From a bacterium (GTDB lineage Bacteria; Planctomycetota; UBA11346), in NCBI GenBank assembly GCA_020049615.1, contig JAIFKN010000095.1, positions 1 through 33,493 of the forward strand: DNA of 33,493 nt. The letters are read 5' to 3'. Shown one piece after another: positions 7,867-15,502 of this stretch. How positions within the stretch are numbered: the first letter of the stretch is position 1; every line of letters starts with the position of its first letter. The notes below the pieces were generated by a model that ran no database searches, was not told the DNA's origin, and was given only the letters and a program-made list of their open reading frames with translations. The position numbers and the translations under genes were made by a program.

Positions 7867-8777
7867 GCTGGCGGCGTGTCGGGGCCGGACTCGCCGGCGC
7901 AGGAATCGCCGGTGCGCTTGCCGCCCTGGTCGCCGGCGACCTGCTGCCTATCTGGTGGTGGAGCGAGATTTGGCAGCATCCTCGACCCCAGCTGGCGGTC
8001 GTATCGCTGTGCTGCGCCCTGGCTTGGTCGCTGCTGAGGCAGTCGCGCTGGCGCTGGTGCAGTCTGCTGGTCCCGCTGTGGGCTTTCGCCGGCATGCTGC
8101 CCGCGTTGTTTGGCGGAGCCATGCGCGGTGCAGGTCCGGTGATCGCGAGCGTGGTGACCGCCAACGTACATTCGTCCAATCCGGATCCCGCAGCAGCTGT
8201 CGCCACCATCCACGACCTGCAGGCCGATATCGTCATCGTCCTCGAACCGGATCTCGGCTGGTCCGCGACGCTGCAGGCACTGCGCGATGCCTATCCGGTG
8301 CATCGGGAACTGCTGCGCGACGACAACTTCGGCATCTGCGCCTACGCCCGGCGCGGAACGATCGAGGTGTGGCAGCCGGATGGCGTCGAGGTGCCTGGCC
8401 TGGTCGTCCACTGCGACGGGGTCGAGGTCCTGGGCATCCATCCACCCCCGCCGTTCTCCGCCGAATATTACGGCTGGTGGCGCAGCGAACTCGCCGCAGT
8501 CGCCGCTTGGTCGGCTGGGCGCCCGGCCGCCGTGGTGGCCGGTGATCTCAACGCAACGCCCTGGAGCAGCGGGTACCGCCGGCTGTGCCGTGATGGCCGA
8601 CTCCAAGGCCCCGGTGGCATGGCGGCCTGGTCACCGACCTGGATGCGCGCAACGCCCCTGGCGGCGCCGATAGATCATATCCTGGTCGGGTCGGACCTTG
8701 GCATGGATGGTCATGCGGTGGGCCCGGACCTCCGTTCGGACCACCAACCGGTCCTGGTGCGGCTTCGGCGGCGCTAG
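7857..8777 (+). CDS. Membrane endonuclease/exonuclease/phosphatase (EEP) family protein
   Basis: The 306-residue protein has two or three N-terminal membrane helices (about residues 5-28, 43-60 and 65-85) followed by an EEP metallohydrolase domain. Catalytic elements appear in order: TANVHSSNP (Asn), VIVLEPD (metal-binding Glu), GIHPPPP (His), VVAGDLNATPWS (Asp/Asn), IDHILVG and RSDHQPV (terminal Asp-His). The layout resembles YafD-type inner-membrane EEP proteins, so the catalytic domain probably faces the periplasm. The substrate (nucleic acid, phosphodiester or lipid) cannot be told from sequence. It overlaps the LsrG-like gene by 10 nt and ends 4 nt inside the convergent MFS gene. Confidence 0.88.
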   Translation: MDLSWRRVGAGLAGAGIAGALAALVAGDLLPIWWWSEIWQHPRPQLAVVSLCCALAWSLLRQSRWRWCSLLVPLWAFAGMLPALFGGAMRGAGPVIASVVTANVHSSNPDPAAAVATIHDLQADIVIVLEPDLGWSATLQALRDAYPVHRELLRDDNFGICAYARRGTIEVWQPDGVEVPGLVVHCDGVEVLGIHPPPPFSAEYYGWWRSELAAVAAWSAGRPAAVVAGDLNATPWSSGYRRLCRDGRLQGPGGMAAWSPTWMRATPLAAPIDHILVGSDLGMDGHAVGPDLRSDHQPVLVRLRRR

Positions 8778-9970
8778 CAGGCAGGTCGACGACCTGCATC
8801 CGGCTCGGATGGTGGAGCGCCTTGCCGTCGCAGACCCAGCAGCGCCGCCAGCCCAACCATGCCGAGACAGATCGACAGCCACAGGGCTTCGGTCCCCCAG
8901 GATTCCATCGCCAGGCCGAAGGTGAAGGGGGCCGCGGCCTGGCTGATCCGGGCGGGAACCATCAGCCAGCCCTGGCGTCTGCCATAGCCATGGGTGCCGA
9001 AGATGACCAGTGGCAGGGTCCCTTTGGCTATGGTGAGGATGCCATTTCCCGCACCGTGCAGGACGGTGAAGACGAAGCCGGCGGGAGCGCCAATCCCCAA
9101 CAGGATCAGTCCGCCAAGCGGATGCGCGGCCGCCGCCATCCGGGCCGACAGCAGCGGATGCACCTGACGCAGCCAACCGAACTCGAGGATGCGCGCCGCC
9201 ACCTGTGCTGGACCCACCAGGGCGGCTGCGGCGACTGCGGTAGCGCTGCCTAGGCCAGCCATCTGCAGCAGGAGCGGCAAGTGCGCGGCCATGGCCGTGC
9301 TGGTGAACCAGGTCACAGCGAAGGCGATGGCGAGCAGTGCCGTCGCCCAGGCTGTGCCGTCCGATCCTGCATCCCCGGCTGCACTTGGTGGCGGCGCCGG
9401 CGGTCCCGGGCGCGGCAGGCTCAGGTGGACGGGCAGGCAGATCAGCAGGTGCAGTCCGGCCCACGCAGCGCACGCACCGCGCCAGCCGACGGCGTGCTCC
9501 AGCCAGGCTGTGAACGGCCAGGAAACGGTGCTGGCGAACCCTGCGATCAAGGTGATGCCGGTGATCGGCCCGCGCGCGTCCTGGCCATGCAGCCGGACGA
9601 GGGTGGCGAAGGCCGCCTCGTAGAGTCCGCAGCCCATGGCTATCCCGACCACCGCCCAGCCGGCGAAATGCCCCATCGGACCCTCCGCGGTGGCCAGCAG
9701 GACCAGGCCGCAGGCGAAAACCGGGCTGATCGCGGCGAGCAGTCCGCGTCCCCCGTTATGGTCGATCCACCGGCCGGCGGCAGGTCCAAGGAATGCGGCG
9801 ATGCCCAGGGCCAGCGACAGGCCGGCGAAGGGCATCGCCGGCGACATCCCCAGATCGCGGGACATCGCCGGCGCCAGCACCGCCGGCAGGTAGTAGGTCG
9901 ACCCCCAGGCCAGCGTCTGGGCGATGCCGAGCCCGAGGATCGTGCGGGTGCGCCGGTCCAGCCCGCGCAT
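8774..9970 (-). CDS. MFS transporter at the end of the ars operon
   Basis: This 398-residue major facilitator has about twelve hydrophobic helices. It carries the GRWIDHNGGRG loop between helices 2 and 3 (the MFS motif A position) and a Pro-rich cytoplasmic loop in the middle (PRPGPPAPPPS). Its start lies 6 bp after the arsM stop, so it is very probably the last gene of the arsenic operon. MFS carriers such as ArsJ and ArsK are known in ars operons; ArsK exports trivalent arsenicals. No GAPDH partner gene is present, which argues against an ArsJ role, so export of methylated or trivalent arsenicals is a reasonable guess. Substrate specificity is inference from context. Confidence 0.85.
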   Translation of the reverse strand: MRGLDRRTRTILGLGIAQTLAWGSTYYLPAVLAPAMSRDLGMSPAMPFAGLSLALGIAAFLGPAAGRWIDHNGGRGLLAAISPVFACGLVLLATAEGPMGHFAGWAVVGIAMGCGLYEAAFATLVRLHGQDARGPITGITLIAGFASTVSWPFTAWLEHAVGWRGACAAWAGLHLLICLPVHLSLPRPGPPAPPPSAAGDAGSDGTAWATALLAIAFAVTWFTSTAMAAHLPLLLQMAGLGSATAVAAAALVGPAQVAARILEFGWLRQVHPLLSARMAAAAHPLGGLILLGIGAPAGFVFTVLHGAGNGILTIAKGTLPLVIFGTHGYGRRQGWLMVPARISQAAAPFTFGLAMESWGTEALWLSICLGMVGLAALLGLRRQGAPPSEPDAGRRPAC

Positions 9971-9976
9971 CGGGGT

Positions 9977-10840
9977 TCAGCAGCAACCGGGGGCGCAACA
10001 GGGACCGGGCTTCATCGCCGCGATGTCCATGCTGGTGACGAAATCGCCCGGTCTGGTGCCTGACGGCAAGGCCGTCTGCACCTGGCGGTAGAGCGGATCA
10101 TCTCCTTGCGACAAGGTCTCGACGTAGGCGGGCTTCGGTTCGAAGCGCGCCTTGACCAGCCCGGCATCGCGGAGCATCGCCCGCAGTTCGTCGAGCAGCG
10201 ATGCTCCAGCGATGCACCCGACATAGGCGTTGATGGCGGAAGCCAGCGCTTCGGGCAGAGGCCGCAGCAGCACCATGTCGCTGACGGCGATGCGGCCACC
10301 CGGTTTCAGCACGCGGGCGATCTCGCGCCACACCTGCGGCTTGTCGGGCGAGAGGTTGATAACGCAGTTGGAGATGACCACGTCGACCGAGGCGTCGGCC
10401 ACCGGCAGGTGTTCGATCTCGCCCATGCGGAACTCGACGTTGGCCAATCCGGTGCGCTGGGTGTAGCCGGCGATGTTGCCGCGCGCCTTGGCCAGCATGT
10501 CCGGCGTCATGTCGACACCGATCACGCGACCGTTTGCACCGACCTTGGGTCCGCACAGGAAGGCGTCGAAGCCGGCGCCACTGCCGAGGTCGAGGACCAC
10601 CTCGCCCGGCTTGAGGGCGGCGATGGCACCTGGATTGCCGCAGGACAGTCCGAGATTGGCGCCGTCCGGCAGGATGCGCTGCAGTTCAGCCGCGTCGTAG
10701 CCGATGGCCGAGGCCAGCGCGGTGGGATCGGCGGCCGGGGCGCAGCAGCCGTTGGTGGAGGGGCCGCAGCAGGACGAACCGGCGCGGGCCATGGCGCCGT
10801 ACTGGTCGCGGACGGTGGTGCGGATGTCGATCTTGGTCAT
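9977..10840 (-). CDS. arsM: Arsenite S-adenosylmethionine methyltransferase
   Basis: The 287-residue protein methylates As(III) with SAM to give methylarsenite and further methylated, more volatile products. The SAM-binding motif DLGSGAG is at residues 84-90, with a GVD acidic loop following. The three cysteines typical of ArsM are present: Cys67 in LSCGNP, Cys159 in SNCVINL and Cys209 in GCIAGA. Extra Cys pairs sit near the N-terminus (CC at 24-25 and 32-33) and at the C-terminal end (CCAPGCC), as often seen in bacterial ArsM. The start [10 protein letters not shown] at 10840 overlaps arsC by 4 nt (ATGA). The product acts in the cytoplasm after ArsC reduction and competes with Acr3 efflux for arsenite. 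Confidence 0.95.
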   Translation of the reverse strand: MTKIDIRTTVRDQYGAMARAGSSCCGPSTNGCCAPAADPTALASAIGYDAAELQRILPDGANLGLSCGNPGAIAALKPGEVVLDLGSGAGFDAFLCGPKVGANGRVIGVDMTPDMLAKARGNIAGYTQRTGLANVEFRMGEIEHLPVADASVDVVISNCVINLSPDKPQVWREIARVLKPGGRIAVSDMVLLRPLPEALASAINAYVGCIAGASLLDELRAMLRDAGLVKARFEPKPAYVETLSQGDDPLYRQVQTALPSGTRPGDFVTSMDIAAMKPGPCCAPGCC

Positions 10841-11274
10841 GGCAGGCTCCCTGGAAGTCCGGCGACGAAGTCGCGTATCTGGTTGCGGACCCGCCGGAAG
10901 TGGTCCAGCGCCTCTTCGGGCGTGGTGGCGGCCTTCTCGAGTTCCGGCGGGTCCTCGAAGCCGACATGCACGACCCTGGTCTTCCCGCCCGGGAAGATCG
11001 GGCAGGTCTCGTGCGCGTGGCCGCAGACGGTGACGACCAGGTCGAGTTGCACTCCGGCAGCGAGGACGCTGGCGAGCGTCTTCGACGTCTGGTGGATGGT
11101 CGGATCGATGCCGACCTCCTTCATGACCTGGACCATCTTGGGGTTCAGGCCCTTGGCGATGGTGCCGGCCGAGTAGGCCTCGTAGCGGTCTGATTTCATG
11201 GCCCGGCACCAGGCTTCGCCCATCTGCGAACGGCATGAGTTTCCGGTGCACAGGAACAGGATCTTCTGCTTCAT
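10837..11274 (-). CDS. arsC: Thioredoxin-type arsenate reductase
   Basis: This 145-residue enzyme of the low-molecular-weight phosphatase fold reduces arsenate to arsenite. The catalytic loop CTGNSCR spans residues 9-15, and the redox relay cysteines are Cys84 and Cys91 in the segment [10 protein letters not shown], the arrangement of thioredoxin-coupled ArsC of the Staphylococcus pI258 type. The start at 11274 (MKQKILFLC) gives the family length. It overlaps acr3 upstream and arsM downstream by 4 nt each (ATGA), which implies tight coupling of the three products. The arsenite produced is substrate for both Acr3 and ArsM. Confidence 0.95.
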   Translation of the reverse strand: MKQKILFLCTGNSCRSQMGEAWCRAMKSDRYEAYSAGTIAKGLNPKMVQVMKEVGIDPTIHQTSKTLASVLAAGVQLDLVVTVCGHAHETCPIFPGGKTRVVHVGFEDPPELEKAATTPEEALDHFRRVRNQIRDFVAGLPGSLP

Positions 11275-12377
11275 GGGGTCCTCGTAGGTGGGTCGCAGGC
11301 CGGGCATGGTGCGGCGCTGGTGATGCTCGCCGGATCATTCGGCCACCAGCGGCGCTTGAACCAGAAGGCCACGCTCACCAGGGCGATCAGCGCCGGCACC
11401 TCGGCCAGGGGACCGATCACGGCGGCGAAGGCCGCACCGTGGGTCAGGCCGAAGGTCGCCAGGGCTACGGCGATGGCCAACTCGAAGTTGTTGCCGGCCG
11501 CGGTGAAGGAGAGCGTGGCGCTTACTGCATAGCTGGCGCCGGCCATGCGCGCCATCCAGAATGAAGCCAGGAACATGACGCCGAAGTAGAGCAGCAGCGG
11601 GACGGCGATGCGCACCACGTCGAAGGGCTTGCTGATGATCTGCTCGCCCTGCAGCGAGAACATCACCACGATGGTGAAAAGCAGGGCGATCAGGGTGATC
11701 GGGCTGATCGTCGGGATGAATCGCTCGTGATACCACGCCCTGCCTCTGGCCTTCACCAGCGCGAAGCGGGTCAGCATGCCGGCGAGGAACGGGATGCCGA
11801 GGTAGATGAACACCGACAGCGCGATGTCGGCCATGGTGACATCGACCGCCACGCCCTGGACGCCGAACCAACCCGGCGCCACCAGCAGGAAGAACCAGGC
11901 ATACACGGCGAAGAACAGCACCTGGAAGATGGCGTTGAACGCGACCAGGCCGGCGCAGTACTCGCTGTCGCCCTTGGCGAGGTCGTTCCACACGATGACC
12001 ATGGCGATGCAGCGGGCCAGTCCGACCAGGATGAGACCCTGCATGAACTCCGGGCGGTCATGGAGGAAGATCAGCGCCAGGGCGAACATCAGCACCGGCC
12101 CGATCAGCCAGTTCTGGACCAGGGACAGGCCGAGAACCTTCCAGTCGCTGAAGACGCGGTGCATCTCCTCGTAGCGCACCTTGGCCAGCGGCGGGTACAT
12201 CATCAGGATCAGGCCGACGGCGATCGGGATCGAGGTCGTGCCGATCGCCATGCCGTTGATGCTCTGGCCGACCTGCGGTGCGAAATGGCCCAGTGCCAGC
12301 CCGAGTCCCATGGCGAGGAAGATCCACAGGGTCAGGTAGCGGTCGAGGAAGGAGAGGCGTGGTGCCTGGTCAGTCAT
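11271..12377 (-). CDS. acr3: Arsenite efflux transporter of the ACR3 family
   Basis: The 368-residue inner-membrane carrier has about ten hydrophobic helices and exports As(III) using the proton motive force. Family hallmarks include [35 protein letters not shown] sequence early in the protein, the conserved membrane cysteine Cys123 in [18 protein letters not shown], a [15 protein letters not shown] helix and a conserved Glu in GPLAEVPAL. The C-terminal tail (about 20 residues, CPACDPP) is extra and contains two cysteines. It lies 44 bp after arsR and overlaps arsC by 4 nt. It is often labelled arsB, but the sequence is ACR3, not the unrelated ArsB family. Confidence 0.95.
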   Translation of the reverse strand: MTDQAPRLSFLDRYLTLWIFLAMGLGLALGHFAPQVGQSINGMAIGTTSIPIAVGLILMMYPPLAKVRYEEMHRVFSDWKVLGLSLVQNWLIGPVLMFALALIFLHDRPEFMQGLILVGLARCIAMVIVWNDLAKGDSEYCAGLVAFNAIFQVLFFAVYAWFFLLVAPGWFGVQGVAVDVTMADIALSVFIYLGIPFLAGMLTRFALVKARGRAWYHERFIPTISPITLIALLFTIVVMFSLQGEQIISKPFDVVRIAVPLLLYFGVMFLASFWMARMAGASYAVSATLSFTAAGNNFELAIAVALATFGLTHGAAFAAVIGPLAEVPALIALVSVAFWFKRRWWPNDPASITSAAPCPACDPPTRTP

Positions 12378-12421
12378 TCGTTAATCGACGATGAAGGATG
12401 TGTGCGGATGTGAATGGCGAT

Positions 12422-12754
12422 TCAGATTCCAGCGATCAGCACCTTGAGGCGCTTCAGCCTGGAGTGGTCGACGCAGTAGCAGATGCGTGGGCCGTCGATC
12501 TCGCCCTGGATCAGCCCCGCCTCCTGCAACTGCTTCAGGTGCTGGGACACGGTCGACTGTGCCAACGGGATTTCTTCGACGATATCGCCGCATACGCATG
12601 CATTTCGATCCACCAGGAGCTTGAGGATGCGGACTCGCGCCGGATGGCCGATGGCCTTGGCCAGGTCGGCCAATTCCTGCTCGTCGTCGCCAAGTGGCGT
12701 GGCGCCGGCAGGTTCCGGGGAAACACAGGTTCCAGGCACGCAGGTCTTCTTCAT
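12422..12754 (-). CDS. arsR: ArsR-family arsenite-responsive repressor
   Basis: This 110-residue winged-helix repressor starts at [10 protein letters not shown] (12754); the upstream in-frame extension is not family-like. The recognition helix region is [17 protein letters not shown] (about 64-80). The metalloid-binding CVCGD motif is at residues 53-57, close to the CVCD of the classic ArsR, and extra cysteines sit at 5, 10, 92 and 94. Family knowledge says arsenite binding releases the protein from DNA and induces the operon. It is the first gene of arsR-acr3-arsC-arsM-MFS, and the dyads immediately upstream (12753-12805) are the natural autoregulatory site. Confidence 0.95.
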   Translation of the reverse strand: MKKTCVPGTCVSPEPAGATPLGDDEQELADLAKAIGHPARVRILKLLVDRNACVCGDIVEEIPLAQSTVSQHLKQLQEAGLIQGEIDGPRICYCVDHSRLKRLKVLIAGI

Positions 12755-12805
12755 CGTAAAAGCACGATAAGGACACGGACGGTTCGTCAACTGGCGCCGT
12801 CCGTG
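12753..12805 (-). promoter_or_regulatory. Candidate ars promoter and ArsR operator
   Basis: Read on the minus strand, TTGACG (12785-12790) and TATCGT (12764-12769) form a -35/-10-like pair with a 15-bp spacer. A perfect 9-bp inverted repeat CACGGACGG/CCGTCCGTG (12774-12782 and 12797-12805) flanks the -35. A second dyad ATCGT-N6-ACGAT (12753-12768) covers the -10 and the arsR start codon. Either dyad could be the ArsR operator. The promoter would leave almost no leader before ATG 12754. Confidence 0.5.
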
Positions 12806-12891
12806 ACCGGCGACGGACCTTGCCGGCGCGGCTCTGGGTGGTTGGCGGCTCGCCCATGGCCAGCGGCCGGATCGCCATAACCTGTGATGGC

Positions 12892-13629
12892 ATGCGCCCA
12901 ACGTCCACATGGCTCGCCTGCCTCTGCGCCGCCGTATTGGCCGGAGCCGAGGAGCCCTCGCCGATCGGCCAGGATCCTGCCCAGGCGGTGGTGGCCGAAG
13001 GCCGATCGATCTATCGCCAGCGCGATCTGGATGCCCTGCTCCTGGTCGCCTTGCGCCATGCCCGCACCCGGGATTTCTCGCCTGACGCGAAGGCGCCGCT
13101 GATCACCCGCAGCGACGAGGAGCGCATCCGCCAGGTCGTGATCCGCGCCCTGACCGCGCGCGAAGCCTTCGCGGAAGCCCTCGCCGCCCTGCCGGAGCAG
13201 GTGGCGCCGGCGGCCCGCGATGCCATCGCCCTGGATCTGCTGGCCTGGAAGGGCGAACCGAATCCCGCTGCGGCGGAGTCGCCGTCAATCCCGCAGCTGG
13301 CCGGCCCCGCCCTGGTGCGGCTGCCCCCATTCACCATCACCCGTGCCATAGACGGCCATGGGCGCCGCCAGCTGACCCTCGGCCTGGCCCTGTCCTTCGC
13401 CGACGCCGCCACCGCACGGGCGCTGGAGGAGCGCGCTCCGCTCATCCAGGACGCGGTGCTGACTGCGCTGCGCGGGATGGGTACGGGCATCTTCCTCGAT
13501 CCCGACCACGGTGAGCTGAAGCTGAAGCTGACCGAGGCGGTGCGGGCACGCATCGCCGGGTTCCCGGCCGATGGCCTGCTCATCCCCCAGCTTGAGACCG
13601 GTCCGGCCGACGCGCCGGCGGAGCGCTGA
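12892..13629 (+). CDS. Exported protein with FliL-like C-terminal domain
   Basis: From ATG 12892 the protein has 245 residues with a probable signal peptide (about 1-18, [16 protein letters not shown]). Residues 20-130 are helical and unassigned. The region about 140-235 ([35 protein letters not shown] in outline, then [14 protein letters not shown] and [14 protein letters not shown]) follows the FliL pattern of an N-terminal beta strand, a LxLxLxLSF strand, a PxIxDAVLxxL helix and a closing amphipathic helix. FliL associates with the flagellar stator, but normally has an uncleaved membrane helix and no long N-terminal domain, so this may be a divergent relative. It is divergent from arsR and abuts the sirtuin gene without a gap. 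Confidence 0.6.
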   Translation: MRPTSTWLACLCAAVLAGAEEPSPIGQDPAQAVVAEGRSIYRQRDLDALLLVALRHARTRDFSPDAKAPLITRSDEERIRQVVIRALTAREAFAEALAALPEQVAPAARDAIALDLLAWKGEPNPAAAESPSIPQLAGPALVRLPPFTITRAIDGHGRRQLTLGLALSFADAATARALEERAPLIQDAVLTALRGMGTGIFLDPDHGELKLKLTEAVRARIAGFPADGLLIPQLETGPADAPAER

Positions 13630-14412
13630 GTGCCGGACTCGGGCATCCGCGAGGGCCTGGCCCGGGCGGCGAAGCTGCTCGCCCCGTGCCGACGCCTGCT
13701 GGTGCTGTCGGGCGCCGGTCTGTCGGCCGATGCCGGCGTGCCGACCTTCCGTGGCGAAGGCGGAGTGTGGAACGAGTACCGCGCCGAAGACCTGGCTTCG
13801 CCGGACGGGTTCGCCCGCGATCCGGAACTGGTGTGGGACTGGTACCGTGAACGGCGCCTGCACATCGCCTCGTGCCAGCCGCATGCCGGCCAGCGGGCGA
13901 TCGCGCTGTTGCAGCAGCATTTCCCCGCCGCCCGGGTGCTCATGGCCACGACCAACGAGGATGATCTGCTGGAGCGCGCGGGCGTGCGCGATGTCGTCCA
14001 TCTGCACGGTAGCCTGTTCAGTACGCGCTGCACCGCCTGCGCCTGGGAAGACGACGACCATGTCGACAACGCCCTCTCCCTGCTGCCCTGTCCACGTTGC
14101 GGGGCCGCGGTGCGCCCGGGGTCGGTGTGGTTCAACGAGCCGCTGCCGCGCCACGCGCTCGACCGGTTGGAGGAATTCGATCCCGATGGCTGCCTGCTGG
14201 TCGGCTCGTCGTGCCTGGTGCAGCCGGCGGCCGGCATCCCCCTCGATCTGCAGGTGCACGACCATCCGGTGGTCGAGGTGAACCCCGAGGTCACCCCGCT
14301 GTCCGAGGTGGTGGCGTGCTCCATCCGGGGGCCGGCCCGCGACCTCCTCCCTCCGCTGACCGACCTGCTCACCTCGTCGATCGTGCGCGACCAGGCCCGC
14401 CGGCAGGGGTGA
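13630..14412 (+). CDS. cobB: NAD-dependent protein deacylase, sirtuin (class III/CobB-like)
   Basis: The GTG start at 13630 is the base right after the preceding TGA, giving 260 residues. NAD-binding motif GAGLSADAGVPTFR lies at 28-41. The TTNEDD segment (107-112) stands where TQNID is usual, with the essential Asn109 kept. Catalytic His126 is in HLHGS, and zinc cysteines are Cys134, 137, 154 and 157. The C-terminal GSSCLVQPAA and NPEVTPLS complete the Rossmann site. Tyr72 and Arg75 in DWYRERR reproduce the YxxR pair that lets SIRT5/CobB-type enzymes bind acidic acyl groups, so desuccinylation in addition to deacetylation is predicted. It may be co-transcribed with the FliL-like gene; a functional link is unknown. 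Confidence 0.93.
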   Translation: MPDSGIREGLARAAKLLAPCRRLLVLSGAGLSADAGVPTFRGEGGVWNEYRAEDLASPDGFARDPELVWDWYRERRLHIASCQPHAGQRAIALLQQHFPAARVLMATTNEDDLLERAGVRDVVHLHGSLFSTRCTACAWEDDDHVDNALSLLPCPRCGAAVRPGSVWFNEPLPRHALDRLEEFDPDGCLLVGSSCLVQPAAGIPLDLQVHDHPVVEVNPEVTPLSEVVACSIRGPARDLLPPLTDLLTSSIVRDQARRQG

Positions 14413-14415
14413 CGG

Positions 14416-15333
14416 TCAGCCGAGGGCGGCGCAGAGCACGCTGCCGTTGCCCAGGCTGTTGTCGGTCAGCCGGACGATGGCGTCCTCGATGCGCTCGTCG
14501 CCGAGTTGCAGCGCCTCGCGCAGGTGGTCGTCGCTGCCGAGGAAGGGCGGCCAGGCGCCACGCAGCCGGGCGGGATCGAAAGCGCCGATGAGCGATTCGA
14601 GTTGTCGCGCCCGTTCGCTGCGCTCCGGCGCATCGGCCAGGGCGCCGGCGTGCAGCAGCAGCATGCGGCCGGCGCACGGCCAGCTCACCGGGTGGCGGAC
14701 GTCGGTGCCGCTGATGCCGCTGACCAGGCCGTAGAGGAAGGTCGGCCGGGACAGGTCGAAGAGCGAATGGCAGGTGATCTGCACCCATTCGGCGTTGCCG
14801 CGGTCCTCGGCCACGCGGATGAACAGCTTGTCGCCAAGCGCCTCCAGCGAGCCATGGTAGCTATAGCGTACCAGTCCGGTCTCGCCGGCGCGCAGTTCGG
14901 CGCCGCCGCCCTCCAGGCGCAGCAGGCTGCGCTGGATGCGCCCGTCGTTGAAGAAAGAGCGGCTCCAGGTGATCCACCAGCCGTCATGGAAACCGGTGTC
15001 GCTGCGCAGCCGGCCGAGATCGCGGGCCATGCGCGTGGTGCGGGCCTGGGCTGCGCCGGCGAGGTCCTCGGCGCTGCGCAGTCGTTCACGCACCGCCTTG
15101 GGCATGGCTTGGAGCAACGCTGCGGCAACGAAGTCCTCGGCCTCGTCGCCGGCCAACCCGAGCGCCCCGGCCAGGCGGCGCGCCTGCTGCTCGGTCGCCG
15201 AACGCACTCCGGTGCGGATGCGCGACAGGGTGCTGGCCGACACGCCGACCTGCGGCGCCAGCTCGGCCAGGGTGGAGCCGCGTCGGCGCAGCAGCGACGC
15301 GAGCAGGTCTGGGAATTCGGCGGGGGCGCTCAT
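14416..15333 (-). CDS. XRE-family DNA-binding regulator
   Basis: This 305-residue protein starts at 15333 (MSAPAEFPDLLASLL). Residues about 8-62 form a Cro/C1-type helix-turn-helix (STLAELAPQVGVSASTLSRIRTG). The remaining 240 residues are a separate domain of unknown function with mixed beta structure (GWWITWSRSFFN, RYSYHGSLEALGDKLFIRVAED), probably a ligand-sensing or oligomerisation module. It is convergent with the sirtuin gene (3-bp gap) and divergent from a large membrane protein, with a palindrome-rich 170-bp interval between them that it probably binds. Confidence 0.82.
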   Translation of the reverse strand: MSAPAEFPDLLASLLRRRGSTLAELAPQVGVSASTLSRIRTGVRSATEQQARRLAGALGLAGDEAEDFVAAALLQAMPKAVRERLRSAEDLAGAAQARTTRMARDLGRLRSDTGFHDGWWITWSRSFFNDGRIQRSLLRLEGGGAELRAGETGLVRYSYHGSLEALGDKLFIRVAEDRGNAEWVQITCHSLFDLSRPTFLYGLVSGISGTDVRHPVSWPCAGRMLLLHAGALADAPERSERARQLESLIGAFDPARLRGAWPPFLGSDDHLREALQLGDERIEDAIVRLTDNSLGNGSVLCAALG

Positions 15334-15349
15334 GGCGGCATCATGCCGC

Positions 15350-15423
15350 GTCGTGCGTACGGGTGCAATATGGGCGGCAGGGCCTGCATGGGGTCGTGCG
15401 TGCATGGGCATGCACCGTCGTGC
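15350..15423. promoter_or_regulatory. Palindrome and GTCGTGC repeats in a divergent control region
   Basis: A perfect 7-bp inverted repeat GTGCATG-GG-CATGCAC lies at 15400-15415. Three GTCGTGC direct repeats occur at 15350-15356, 15393-15399 and 15417-15423, two of them bordering the palindrome. The site is between the divergently transcribed XRE-family regulator (start 15333) and the membrane protein (start 15503). This is the typical arrangement for an autoregulated operator. Confidence 0.5.
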
Positions 15424-15502
15424 AGGAGTGCGCAATCCGGACAGCCGATGGCGCCCGGCCGTTCCGTCCCCGATGGCTATCACCGAAGCTACGGAGGCAG
15501 CC

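Noticed and set aside
8774..9970. ArsJ (arseno-phosphoglycerate exporter)
   Set aside because: ArsJ pairs with an adjacent GAPDH gene, which is absent here; only a general MFS call is supported.
9977..11338. ArsC-ArsM fusion (453-residue frame)
   Set aside because: The upstream part is arsC read in the wrong frame. The proper ArsM start at 10840 gives family length and an ATGA overlap with arsC.
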